This document shows, piece by piece, positions 16,702 to 25,262 of a stretch of 64,000 bases of DNA (positions within the stretch are counted from its first letter, which is position 1; every line of letters begins with the position of its first letter). The translations under genes and the position numbers were made by a program. The stretch covers positions 1,426,001-1,490,000 of the forward strand of contig NZ_CP072014.1 in the NCBI RefSeq assembly GCF_017603825.1, written 5' to 3'. The DNA is from Arthrobacter crystallopoietes. GTDB lineage: Bacteria; Actinomycetota; Actinomycetes; Actinomycetales; Micrococcaceae. The notes beneath the pieces are model-generated. The model did no database searches and was not told the origin of the DNA. It worked only from the letters and a program-made list of their open reading frames with translations.

Positions 16702-17769
16702 TCAGGCCGCAGCGGGATCCGGCCGGGGGCCGCGGCGGAACAGCGTGGCGCGCAGGTGCAGGCACATAAACGTGAAAGTGGTGAGCCAGACGGCGCAGGC
16801 CACCCAGATCCAGACCGCGCCGATCCCCTCGACAATCGGCAGGCTGTCCGCCTGGCCGAGGGTGAGGCAGGCGACGGCGTACATCCCGACGGGGAACACG
16901 ATGCTCCACCAGGTGGCGTCGTACTGCAGCGGCACGCGATGCCGGAAGTGCCGCCACCAGCCGGCGGCGATGAGGGCCGGAATCAGCCAGGTCGCGAAGG
17001 ACCAGCACACCACCGAGAGCCCGGCCACCAGGCCACGGGTAGCGTTGACCATCGGGGCATCCTCCATCTCCACAATCCGGGCGCCCGCGACCACGGAGAT
17101 CGCCATCGCGCCCATCGCCACCCAGTAAGGCGGGGTCAGGTCCTCGGGTTTCAGCCGGTAGAGCATCATGCGCAACGCCACAAAGATGCCGCACGCCGCG
17201 TAGAGGAAGATGCCGATGGACCAGCAGAACAACGCCACCACGGCGAGCTCGCGGCGCAGCGACGGCAGGGCCGGTTCAATCGTTGCGGCAGCCACGGCGC
17301 AGGACTGCGCGGCAACAGCCCAGATGAACCACGTGCCGTTCGCCGTCGCCGTTACCGGACGGGCGGTCCTGGCCAGCACCGCCGTCCAGGGCACCACGTA
17401 GCCGAGCAACAGCCAGGCGATGAAGCCGAGTCCGAGCAAGCCGGTGGTCCAGCCGATCTGGCCATCCATGGAGAGGCGGATGCCCAGCACGTTGGTTCCG
17501 GCGACGAATGTGAAGAATCCGAAGCCCCGGCGTGGATCGTTAAAGTCCTCGGAGAAGTTGTGGCGATGGCGCACCAGACGCAGCACGTGCAGCGCCAGCA
17601 GCAGTACGTAGCCGGAGGCGCAAACCGCCAGCAAGATTAACGATGGCGTCGTGAAGCCTTGGATCTGCAGCGCGATGGAAACGATGCCGCTGCCCATGAC
17701 CAGCGCGAAGTAGCCCGGCGCCAGCGTTGCGACGGCCTGGTCCATTCTGCTGCTCAAACCCGTCTGCAC
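16702..17769 (-). CDS. TDT-family (TehA/SLAC1-like) transporter
   Basis: 355 aa with about ten membrane helices and no large soluble domain, as in the tellurite resistance/dicarboxylate transporter (TDT) family that includes TehA, sulfite exporter Ssu1 and the plant SLAC1 anion channel. The N-terminal LAPGYFALVMGSGIVS is the family's first helix. Whether it moves sulfite, dicarboxylates or other anions is unclear. The GTG at 17767-17769 is chosen over the ATG at 17745 because TAAGCT lies exactly 6 nt upstream of it, matching the leaderless pattern seen in this window. Confidence 0.8.
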   Translation of the reverse strand: MQTGLSSRMDQAVATLAPGYFALVMGSGIVSIALQIQGFTTPSLILLAVCASGYVLLLALHVLRLVRHRHNFSEDFNDPRRGFGFFTFVAGTNVLGIRLSMDGQIGWTTGLLGLGFIAWLLLGYVVPWTAVLARTARPVTATANGTWFIWAVAAQSCAVAAATIEPALPSLRRELAVVALFCWSIGIFLYAACGIFVALRMMLYRLKPEDLTPPYWVAMGAMAISVVAGARIVEMEDAPMVNATRGLVAGLSVVCWSFATWLIPALIAAGWWRHFRHRVPLQYDATWWSIVFPVGMYAVACLTLGQADSLPIVEGIGAVWIWVACAVWLTTFTFMCLHLRATLFRRGPRPDPAAA

Positions 17770-17819
17770 CGCTCCAGCTTATCCACGGGTCTGCGTCTCG
17801 ACGCGGCGGGACAAAACAA

Positions 17820-17850
17820 TAGCCCCGCAACCGTGAGGGTTGCGGGGCTA
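17820..17850 (-). terminator. Hairpin terminator after tRNA-Ser(CGA)
   Basis: AGCCCCGCAACC and GGTTGCGGGGCT form a perfect 12-bp stem with a 5-nt loop. On the minus strand it is followed by ATTGTTTTG. It ends the tRNA-Ser transcript. Confidence 0.85.
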
Positions 17851-17854
17851 TCAG

Positions 17855-17944
17855 TGGCGGTGACGGTGGGATTTGAACCCACGTTGGCTGTTACACCAAA
17901 CAACATTTCGAGTGTTGCACCTTCGGCCGCTCGGACACGTCACC
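17855..17944 (-). tRNA. tRNA-Ser (anticodon CGA)
   Basis: Full cloverleaf on the minus strand: acceptor GGTGACG/CGTCACC, D arm, anticodon stem CAACA/TGTTG with loop CTCGAAA (anticodon CGA, reads UCG), a long class II variable arm, T arm with GGTTCAAATCC, and an encoded 3' CCA (17855-17857). The body is 87 nt, 17858-17944. Confidence 0.95.
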
Positions 17945-18044
17945 AGACGCGTCAACTTTACCGGTAGTTGGGCTGTGGCCCAAAACGGCGCATCAGCGGC
18001 TCGTCCGCGGCCCGGCGCCGGCTGTAAATGTCTCCCAAGCGCGG

Positions 18045-18530
18045 CTACATCTCGACGACGTCGTTCTTACCGACGTCGGGCTGTTCACCGGTGACCATTC
18101 CCTTGGCGAGCTTGAACAGGGTGGCAACCTTGGGGGAGTCGGCCGTCCAGTATTCGGCAGTGTCCGCCGCCACCCGGATCAGGGCGACAGCTGGATCATC
18201 CTTCCCGTTCTCGAACCATGGCTCGACGGCGGCGCTCCACAGATCATCGATCTTCGGCCTGTTGTGCACAATGTCCGCGGTACCGGAGATGGAGAGATAG
18301 CCGCCGCCGGCGTGGACCGAGACGTTGACCTGCTGGTTGGCGCGGATTTCGTCGGCCTTGGGGGAGGGGTCCTGGGTGAAGAACCAAAGGAGGCCGTCGA
18401 ACTCGACTGCCTGCAGGGCCAGCGGGCGGCTGACCAGCTGGTTTTCGGCGTTCACCGTTGTCAGCACCGCGATGTCGGCATCCTTGAGGATCTTGGCTAC
18501 TTCCTGGTGTCCGTTTTCTTGGTGAGTCAT
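18045..18530 (-). CDS. Pyridoxamine 5'-phosphate oxidase-like general stress protein
   Basis: 161 aa FMN-binding split-barrel protein of the general stress type. The core IAVLTTVNAENQLVSRPL strand pair is followed by LWFFTQDPSPKADEIRANQQVNVS and YLSISGTADI, the usual order. Relatives bind FMN or F420 and act on small molecules or protect against stress; the ligand is not determined here. The ATG at 18530 has AAAGGA 5 nt upstream. The ten extra codons of open frame before it are rejected. Confidence 0.82.
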   Translation of the reverse strand: MTHQENGHQEVAKILKDADIAVLTTVNAENQLVSRPLALQAVEFDGLLWFFTQDPSPKADEIRANQQVNVSVHAGGGYLSISGTADIVHNRPKIDDLWSAAVEPWFENGKDDPAVALIRVAADTAEYWTADSPKVATLFKLAKGMVTGEQPDVGKNDVVEM

Positions 18531-18584
18531 CGCTATCCTTTCGGGTTCCGGAAATACCAAGCCTACTTGCTATCGGCGCGATGG

Positions 18585-19052
18585 CTAGTCGCGGTGGGCT
18601 TCGAAGAATTGCCGCAGCAGGTTCCCGCACTCATCGGCGCGGACCTCGGGATGGACCTCTACCCAATGGTTGAGCCGGCGCTCGCGGAGGATATCGAACA
18701 CGCTGCCGGCGGCCCCGGCCTTCTCATCCCACGCACCGAAAACCACCTTGGGAACCCGGGCAAGAACCACCGCGCCGGCACACATGGCGCACGGCTCCAG
18801 CGTGACCACCAGGGTGCAGCCCTCCAGCCGCCAGGAGTCCAGCTTCCGCGCCGCCTCGCGGATCGCAACGATTTCCGCGTGCGCGGTGGGGTCGTGGTGG
18901 GCTTCGCGTTCATTCCGGCCCGAACCGATGACCGTGCCGTCCGGACCGATAACGACGGCGCCGATCGGCACGTCCGCCGTGGCGAGGGCAAGGCGCGCCT
19001 GCTCCAGGGCGAGGTCCATCCACTCGCTGTGCAGCGGATCGGCAGGCATCAT
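18585..19052 (-). CDS. tadA: tRNA adenosine(34) deaminase
   Basis: 155 aa zinc deaminase that converts A34 to inosine in tRNA-Arg(ACG), the tRNA encoded at 26740-26813. The catalytic HAE (His58, Glu60) and PCAMC (Cys88, Cys91) motifs are complete. The frame stays open much further upstream, but that part is antisense to upp and unlike the family. ATG at 19052 and ATG at 19049 are adjacent; either may serve. Confidence 0.9.
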   Translation of the reverse strand: MMPADPLHSEWMDLALEQARLALATADVPIGAVVIGPDGTVIGSGRNEREAHHDPTAHAEIVAIREAARKLDSWRLEGCTLVVTLEPCAMCAGAVVLARVPKVVFGAWDEKAGAAGSVFDILRERRLNHWVEVHPEVRADECGNLLRQFFEAHRD

Positions 19053-19164
19053 GTGCTCAATTGTTGCCGCGGGCACTGCTCCGGACAACTTCGGAGGACT
19101 CCGGGCGGTTTCGGACGGAACGGGATTGTTTGTGCTGGCTTCGGGGTGACTGTAACTTTGACGC

Positions 19165-19803
19165 ATGCGCGTACTCGAAGTGGACCACCCTCTTGTTGCC
19201 CACAAACTCACAGTTCTCCGCGACAAGACCACGCCGTCGCCCGTTTTCCGCCAACTGACCGAAGAACTGGTGACCTTGCTGGCGTATGAAGCCACGCGGG
19301 ACGTGCGCACGCAACCGGTGGAAATCGAGACGCCCGTGACCAGGACCGTTGGGACGGCCTTCACCAAGCCCACCCCGCTGGTGGTGCCCATTCTCCGCGC
19401 GGGGCTCGGCATGCTCGAAGGTATGACCAAACTGGTTCCCACCGCAGAGGTCGGTTTCCTCGGGATGGCGCGCAACGAGGAGACACTCGAGGCCATCACC
19501 TATGCCGAGCGTCTGCCGGCTGATCTGACAGGCCGCCAGGTCTTCGTGCTGGATCCGATGCTGGCCACCGGCGGCACCCTGCGCGAAGCGATCAAGTTCC
19601 TGTTCGCGCGTGGCGCCGCCGACGTGACCTGCATTTGCCTGCTCGGCGCCCCCGAGGGTCTCAAGATGCTCGAGGCCGAACTTGGCGAAGCGGAAAACGT
19701 GACTATCGTGCTGGCTTCCGTGGACGAACGACTGAACGAGCATGCCTATATCGTCCCGGGCCTCGGCGATGCGGGGGACCGGCTTTACGGCATCGCCGGC
19801 TGA
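19165..19803 (+). CDS. upp: Uracil phosphoribosyltransferase
   Basis: 212 aa. Salvages uracil to UMP using PRPP. The PRPP-binding loop [11 protein letters not shown] is at about 128-138, and the C terminus [10 protein letters not shown] contains the uracil-binding segment. It is divergent from tadA. TAACTT (19153-19158) lies 6 nt before the ATG, so the message is predicted leaderless. No hairpin follows the stop. Confidence 0.95.
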   Translation: MRVLEVDHPLVAHKLTVLRDKTTPSPVFRQLTEELVTLLAYEATRDVRTQPVEIETPVTRTVGTAFTKPTPLVVPILRAGLGMLEGMTKLVPTAEVGFLGMARNEETLEAITYAERLPADLTGRQVFVLDPMLATGGTLREAIKFLFARGAADVTCICLLGAPEGLKMLEAELGEAENVTIVLASVDERLNEHAYIVPGLGDAGDRLYGIAG

Positions 19804-20317
19804 TCTGAACCTGAGAAACACCTCCAGCCGTTTGTGCTACACCCGCCGAGAATGCGTCAGCGGTCCATATAGTGGGACACTTGCATCATCGCGGGCGACT
19901 ATGATCGTTCAAACTGCATATACATTCCGTTAACGTGCATGAATATGCCCTGCATCCTCGGGATCGCCGCAATAAGCTGCCTTATATTTATTCAGGACCT
20001 TGAATGTGAGTTGGAACACAAAAGGCCCGGAAATCTCACGATGCGAGACGAATCGGCTTTTGTTACTTGCACGTACCGTTTATTACGGACAAAATCAGAG
20101 ACGTGAACAACATTTCAACAGCATCTGCAGCCGCAGCAATCCTCACCGGATCCCATTCCGGATGGACTCTGTGCTGTTGTCGAATGCAGGCCTAACTCAC
20201 CACCCAAGAGTTATTCAGGCAATTCATCTGTCCGATGGCGGGCAAACAGCATCCCGTGCGGGCATACCCATGCATTCGCGCCGCGATGACGGCCATTCAC
20301 ATATGAGGTTTTAGAAC
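19804..20317. other. 514-nt non-coding region before the winged-helix gene
   Basis: No supportable gene. The stretch is visibly richer in A and T than its surroundings (for example TTATATTTATTC near 19983). Short open frames here have no family features or ribosome binding sites. A small dyad CCGT-N5-ACGG occurs near 20077. It may be a long regulated leader or promoter region of the downstream gene. Confidence 0.6.
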
Positions 20318-21166
20318 ATGTCAGTTTCATCCGGATACGTCCACATCTCCGTCCGCAACGCCCAGAACCGGGCCGCCGCAGCGCAGCGCCAGGGCTTTAA
20401 CCGCCCGCAGTACGGCGCGACCCAGGCCAATCCCGCCCAGCAGTACCGTGTGCTCCGCGCCGTTCCCGGGCAATTCGACGGCGATGCCGCCAACCCGACC
20501 ACCGCTCCCACTCCGGTGATTACCCCCAATGGTGAACCAGGCCCGCAGGCAGTGTCAGCTGACACTGTTGCTCGCGGGTTTGTTTTGTATGTAGGCCTGG
20601 ACGAATCCGCCGCCGCGGCAGCCGGTACGTCGCTGACACAGCTTGCTTCCCAGATCCGCTCTTATGTCCAGACGCTGGTTCCCGGAGCGCAAAGCCACGC
20701 CGCCGTCGCATTGGCTCCTGCCGACGCGCAGGGCGAGAATATCGACGTCGTCCGCCAGGCCCTTGGCGATCCGACCGTCAGCCGCCGTCCCCGGACCGAG
20801 GTTCAGCAGCGCACGGTGCACACGGCGCAGCAGTCGAGCCGTCCCAGCGGCGTGCTGATCGATCTTTCCCGCCGCGAGGTCCACCTGGATGGCGAAACCC
20901 TGAACCTGACGTTCAAGGAGTTCGAACTGCTTAACTACCTGGTGGAAAATGCCACCCGGACCGTGGGCCGCGACGAACTGCTCTCCGGTCTGTGGAAGAA
21001 CGCCGAAGAGGTGCCGAACGAGCGCACCATCGACGTTCACATCCGCCGCCTGCGTTCCAAGCTCGGGCGCCTGGCTAACACCGTGCGCACCGTCCGCGGC
21101 CAGGGCTACCGCTTCTACGAGCACCCCGAGGTTGTCGTCTGGGCAGCCCCGGAGTACTCCATCTAA
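20318..21166 (+). CDS. Winged-helix (OmpR/PhoB-type) DNA-binding regulator without receiver domain
   Basis: 282 aa. Residues about 185-272 form an OmpR/PhoB-type effector domain: LTFKEFELLNYLVENATRT is given here only as the recognition of its first helix, followed by the DVHIRRLRSKLG recognition helix and the wing TVRGQGYRFY. No phosphoacceptor receiver domain precedes it. Instead there is a Gln/Pro/Ala-rich segment (1-75) and a small domain with the two blocks FVLYVGLD and LTQLASQIRSYVQ. The input signal is unknown. A long AT-richer leader precedes it and a hairpin follows. Confidence 0.78.
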   Translation: MSVSSGYVHISVRNAQNRAAAAQRQGFNRPQYGATQANPAQQYRVLRAVPGQFDGDAANPTTAPTPVITPNGEPGPQAVSADTVARGFVLYVGLDESAAAAAGTSLTQLASQIRSYVQTLVPGAQSHAAVALAPADAQGENIDVVRQALGDPTVSRRPRTEVQQRTVHTAQQSSRPSGVLIDLSRREVHLDGETLNLTFKEFELLNYLVENATRTVGRDELLSGLWKNAEEVPNERTIDVHIRRLRSKLGRLANTVRTVRGQGYRFYEHPEVVVWAAPEYSI

Positions 21167-21182
21167 GTCTTGCTTTTGGCCC

Positions 21183-21210
21183 GAGGGCGTCTCCACAAGG
21201 AGGCGCCCTC
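21183..21210 (+). terminator. Hairpin terminator after the winged-helix gene
   Basis: GAGGGCGTCTCC pairs with GGAGGCGCCCTC (one G-U wobble) around a 4-nt loop ACAA. It lies 17 nt after the stop codon. There is no strong U tract, only GCCGCTTTAA. Confidence 0.65.
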
Positions 21211-21259
21211 GCCGCTTTAAGCCCGCCGAGCGCTTGAAGCCTCCAGGCGCGTGCGTCGT

Positions 21260-22711
21260 TTAGAGGCCGTATTCCTCGAGCAGCCGGAGCCAGACCTCGC
21301 TGATGGTGGGATAGGCCGGAACGGCATGCCAGAGGCGGTCCAACGGAACCTGGCCGACGACGGCGATCGTGGCCGCATGCAGCAACTCACTGACATCGGG
21401 GCCGGCGAAGGTGGCGCCGAGAAGGACTTTACGGTCCTCGTCCACCACCAGCTGTGCCCAGCCGGCATAGCCGTCCGCGTGCAGCGCCGAACCGGCGACG
21501 GCGATCGGCAGCTCTACGCCCCTGGCACTGGCGCCGCCCTCCCGCGCCTGCTCAAGGGTCAGCCCGACCATCGCCACTTCCGGATCGGTGAACACCACGG
21601 ACGGTACCGCAGCCTCGTCGGCCGTGGCGGCGAACCGGCTCCATGGTTCCGGCCTCCCGCCGTCCAAGTCGCCCGCGGCCCTTGCAGAGATTGCCTCGCC
21701 GGCGGCGCGGGCTTCGTACTTCCCCTGGTGGGTCAGCAACGCTTTTCCCGCGGCGTCCCCGACAGCGTAGAGCCAGCCACCTTCCACACCGGCCACCTGA
21801 CCACTGGAATCGGTCTCCAGATCCTCGGGAACGACGCCGACATTTTCCAGACCCAGGCCGATCAGGGCCGGATGGCGGCCGGTGGAAACCAGCAGCTTGG
21901 CGCCGCTGACTATCGAAGGCGCGGCCCCGCCGTCGTTATCTGTTGGTATCAACGTCAAATGGATGCCGGATTCATCCTGCGCTGCCTTCTGGGTGGTGGT
22001 GTGCAGCCGGACATCGATGCCGTCCTCGCGCAGGCCGGCTTCCACCAGGCGGCGTGCCGGTTCCGGATAATTGGCCAGCAGGTCACCGCGGGCAACCAGC
22101 GTGACGGCTGCTCCCAGCCGCGCATAGGCCTGCGCCAGCTCCACCCCGGAAACGCCGCCGCCGAGCACCAGCAGGTTTTGCGGGATCTCCTGCGATGCAG
22201 TGGCTTCGCGCGTGCCCCAGAAGTCCACGCTGTCCAAACCCTCGATCGGCGGAACGGTGGGCACTGAGCCGGTGGCCAGTACGACGGCGTGGCCCGCCTC
22301 GATGGAGGTGGTTGTACCGTCCTCCGCAGCCAGTTCCACCATACGCTCACCGGTCAGCCGGGCCGTACCTCGGAGCAGTTCGATGCCAGCGCCGTGCACC
22401 CACTCCACCTGTGACTTGTCGTCCCAGTGTGAAGTAAAACCGTCCCGGCGCTGGAGCACGGCATCCACATTCAGCGACTCGGTTACCGCCTGCTTGGCGC
22501 CATCTATGCTTCGCGCGGCATTAACTGCCTTGCCGGGACGTAAGAGTGCCTTCGAAGGCATACACGCCCAGTAGGAACACTCGCCTCCCACGAGCGCCTT
22601 CTCGATCAGGACCGTCTTCAAGCCGCCGCGCGCCGTGCGTTCGGCCGCGTTCTCGCCGACGGCGCCGGCGCCAATGACTATTACGTCCACCTTCATCGTC
22701 TGATCCGCCAT
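21260..22711 (-). CDS. FAD/NAD(P)-dependent pyridine nucleotide-disulfide oxidoreductase
   Basis: 483 aa. FAD-binding GAGAVGENAA near the N terminus, a redox-active cysteine pair C45-SYWA-C50 (GGECSYWACMPSK), a central NAD(P) Rossmann motif LVLGGGVSGVE, and a C-terminal dimerisation domain. The overall fold is that of lipoamide dehydrogenase and mercuric reductase. The CSYWAC pair differs from the usual CLNVGC, and the catalytic HPTxSE motif of the family reads AYPTISE, with tyrosine at about 467 in place of histidine. The substrate is unknown. The ATG at 22711 is chosen; an ATG at 22696 is possible. Confidence 0.82.
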   Translation of the reverse strand: MADQTMKVDVIVIGAGAVGENAAERTARGGLKTVLIEKALVGGECSYWACMPSKALLRPGKAVNAARSIDGAKQAVTESLNVDAVLQRRDGFTSHWDDKSQVEWVHGAGIELLRGTARLTGERMVELAAEDGTTTSIEAGHAVVLATGSVPTVPPIEGLDSVDFWGTREATASQEIPQNLLVLGGGVSGVELAQAYARLGAAVTLVARGDLLANYPEPARRLVEAGLREDGIDVRLHTTTQKAAQDESGIHLTLIPTDNDGGAAPSIVSGAKLLVSTGRHPALIGLGLENVGVVPEDLETDSSGQVAGVEGGWLYAVGDAAGKALLTHQGKYEARAAGEAISARAAGDLDGGRPEPWSRFAATADEAAVPSVVFTDPEVAMVGLTLEQAREGGASARGVELPIAVAGSALHADGYAGWAQLVVDEDRKVLLGATFAGPDVSELLHAATIAVVGQVPLDRLWHAVPAYPTISEVWLRLLEEYGL

Positions 22712-22779
22712 GCTCCGAGCCTTGCAGGTGCCCAGTCCCGGCACAAGGGGCCTGACGGGGCCACAGCTAGACTCGGAGG

Positions 22780-23301
22780 ATGAGCGAGCACCACATCAAG
22801 AAGCTGCTGATCCTGCGCCATGCGAAGGCCGCTTGGCCTTTGGGCGTGGACGATCACGAGCGGCCCCTGGCCCAACGCGGGCACAACGAGGCGCCGTTGA
22901 TCGGCCGGTGGATGGTGGAGCAGGGTCATATTCCCGACTTCATTCTGTGCTCGTCCGCGCTCCGCACCCGGCAGACCTGCACCTGGATCTGCAACGAGCT
23001 CGGAGACAAGGCGCCCACCCCGATGCTGTCCGACGGAATCTACGAAGCCTCGGCCACGCAGGTGCTCAGCGAGATCAACCAACTCCCCGATACCATCACG
23101 AGCCTGCTGGTGATCAGCCACATGCCCGCGGTGCAGAACCTGGCCATGCGGCTTGCATCGGTCGAGTCGGACGAGGAGTCGGTGATGGACATGGCCACGC
23201 ACTACCCGACGTCCGGCCTGACGGTGTTCGAACATGAGAAAAGCTGGGCCGAGCTCGACGGCCGGGACGCCAAGCTGACGCGCTTCGTCGTGCGCCGCTG
23301 A
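22780..23301 (+). CDS. SixA-like histidine phosphatase
   Basis: 173 aa member of the histidine phosphatase (phosphoglycerate mutase-like) superfamily. The catalytic RHAKA motif lies at residues 13-17, and a second histidine is in VISHMPAVQNL. The small size and RHAKA form match SixA phosphohistidine phosphatases, though the substrate may differ. TAGACT lies 6 nt before the ATG. The adjacent CGGAGG could act as a ribosome binding site if a longer transcript exists. Confidence 0.82.
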   Translation: MSEHHIKKLLILRHAKAAWPLGVDDHERPLAQRGHNEAPLIGRWMVEQGHIPDFILCSSALRTRQTCTWICNELGDKAPTPMLSDGIYEASATQVLSEINQLPDTITSLLVISHMPAVQNLAMRLASVESDEESVMDMATHYPTSGLTVFEHEKSWAELDGRDAKLTRFVVRR

Positions 23302-24072
23302 GCGGCAAGCCCGGCATCACGTCGCCCTGGTCAGCGTGGTTCAGCCAAGCCAAGTGCGGCGGCCGGAAAGTTGTCTGCTGCTTCCACCCATGGTGTGTGC
23401 GCGCTCACAAACTGTCATAGGCGGTTCGTAGGGTGGGTGTATGGATGGCTTCCAGTTTGATTTCATACCGGCGCCGGAGCCGGACCGGGACCGTGGTTTG
23501 CGGGCGCTCGGTTTGGCGGGGAGTTCGCTGTTGGAAATCATGCTGCATAAACTCCTGCTCGATGCCTGGGCCGGGGAGAACCTGGCCTTCGGCGGCCGGC
23601 TTACCGGGCCGTTCGACGAAGCGGCCGAGGAAGCCGCCGCGGTGCTGGCTGCGGCCGCGGTCCTGCCGGAGGTGCCGGGCCTGCCGGAGGGCTGGGAGAC
23701 CCTCGCGCCGGCGGCGCTGGCCGGGGTGCTGGAGCGGATTGATCCGGAGGGCCTCGATGATGTCGGGACCATTGATTACCTGCAGGCGTCGGCGAAGGCC
23801 GTGGCGTGGCTGCAGTCGGGCCGGGTGAAGGCGTTGAACCGGTTCACCGAGCTGCGTCCGGCCGAGGGCGCCGAGACCGGCAACGCGCACGGGTTTTCCT
23901 CCTGCGCGGCGACGGAGATCGCCGCGGCCCTGGCCCAGCCCCGCGGCAGCGCGCTGAAGGACATGGCCGAGGCCGCGCAGCTGTCCGGGCATCTGCCGGC
24001 CACGGTGGAGGCGATGGCCGCCGGGAACCTTGGGCTGCTTAGCGAATTTCGGACAGCGGAATTAGCGGTTTC

Positions 24073-24966
24073 CTATGCTGCCAGGGCTGGCTGCTGGTAA
24101 CTGTAGTGGACGTTGTTGGGGTACCGGTAATCGAGTGCGGAATGCCTCCTGCGGGAGTTGTAAAAGCCCTCGATATAGCGGATGACGTCCCTGCGGGCCT
24201 GAGTCTTCGTCGCGTAGACCGTGCGGTAAACACGCTCGTTTTTCAGAGCGGAAAAGAAGGATTCGGCCATCGCGTTATCCCAGCAAACCCCGGTCCGGCC
24301 CATCGAGGACCGCATGCCCAGTCCCGCGACCAGGGCCCGGAACGAGGCGGAGGTGTATTGGCTGCCGCGGTCCGAATGCCAGATCGCGCCGGGCTCGATC
24401 ACGCTCGTCTCGGCGGCGTTGCGCAAGGCAGTCTCGACCAGTTCCGCACGAATGTGGTCGGCGATGGCCCAGCCCACGACTTTCTTGGAGTAGCAGTCGA
24501 TGACGGTGGCCAGATAGACGAAGCCCTGCCAGGTGTGGATATAGGTGATGTCGCCGACGAACTTGGTCCCGGGCCGGTCCGCGCTGAAGTCCCGCTTCAT
24601 CAGATCCGGGATCTTTGCCGCAGCGTCGGCATCGGCCTCGGTCGTGGTCCTGAACGGGCGCGGCTGGCACGGGATGAGGTTCTCATCGCGCATGATCTGG
24701 CGCACCAGCTCCGGCGAACACCCGGTGCCCTCGTCGGCCAGATCGGCGTGGATCCGCCGGTAGCCGTAGGTGCCGTCGGATCGTGTGAAGAAGTGCCGCA
24801 CGCGGGCGGTGAGCGCCTGCCGGCGGGCCGCGGTGGCCGAGAGCGGGCGGGAGAGCCAGTTATAGAAACCGGACGCGGAGACGCCAAGCCACCGGCACAT
24901 CTTCACCACCGGACTGGTGCCGGCAGGGTCGTTGCGCTGGGAGTCGATGAATTCATACTTCGCCAC
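24073..24966 (-). CDS. IS3-family transposase OrfB (DDE integrase core)
   Basis: 297 aa. A HTH_21-like N-terminal region precedes an rve integrase core with the three acidic residues in FVGDITYIHT, WHSDRGSQYTS and NAMAESFFSALKNE. The ending FYNSRRRHSALDYRYP is typical. The annotated GTG (24964-24966) overlaps the orfA stop by one base as TAGTG. The frame is also open upstream to the slippery run, so the active protein is probably an OrfAB fusion made by -1 frameshifting. The gene is intact. Confidence 0.93.
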   Translation of the reverse strand: MAKYEFIDSQRNDPAGTSPVVKMCRWLGVSASGFYNWLSRPLSATAARRQALTARVRHFFTRSDGTYGYRRIHADLADEGTGCSPELVRQIMRDENLIPCQPRPFRTTTEADADAAAKIPDLMKRDFSADRPGTKFVGDITYIHTWQGFVYLATVIDCYSKKVVGWAIADHIRAELVETALRNAAETSVIEPGAIWHSDRGSQYTSASFRALVAGLGMRSSMGRTGVCWDNAMAESFFSALKNERVYRTVYATKTQARRDVIRYIEGFYNSRRRHSALDYRYPNNVHYSYQQPALAA

Positions 24967-25262
24967 TACCGTGGCTCCCGTGCAAAGTATGCTGCGGCTT
25001 TTTTTAGGAACGCGGCCTCGGCTTTCAGCTCGCGGTTTTCGCGCTCGAGTTCCTTGAGCCTTGCTCGTTCGGAGACGCTCAGGGCCTCGTCCTCATCGGG
25101 CACGTTTCCGGCGTTACGGTATTTCTTCAGCCAGGTCCGCAGAGTCTCGGCCCCGACGCCGTTCTCCTCGGCAACGGATTTGATTGTCTTGGAGGTTGTG
25201 ATGACCTCCTGGCACAGATCGTCCTTGAATTCCTGGGTGAACCGTCGTTGTGATGCAGACAT
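24966..25262 (-). CDS. IS3-family transposase OrfA (helix-turn-helix)
   Basis: 98 aa. HTH_Tnp_1-type DNA-binding domain (RRFTQEFKDDLCQEVI to VGAETLRTWLKKY) followed by a leucine-zipper-like coiled coil (SERARLKELERENRELKAE). It binds the IS ends. The codons for LKK are a run of seven A followed by G at 24998-25005 on the minus strand, a classic -1 slippery site, after which orfA continues for ten codons and stops. Confidence 0.92.
   Translation of the reverse strand: MSASQRRFTQEFKDDLCQEVITTSKTIKSVAEENGVGAETLRTWLKKYRNAGNVPDEDEALSVSERARLKELERENRELKAEAAFLKKAAAYFAREPR

Noticed and set aside
19053-19821. Long open frames antisense to upp, including an extension of tadA
   Set aside because: They mirror upp codons on the other strand, lack family features, and tadA has a proper ATG pair at 19049-19052.
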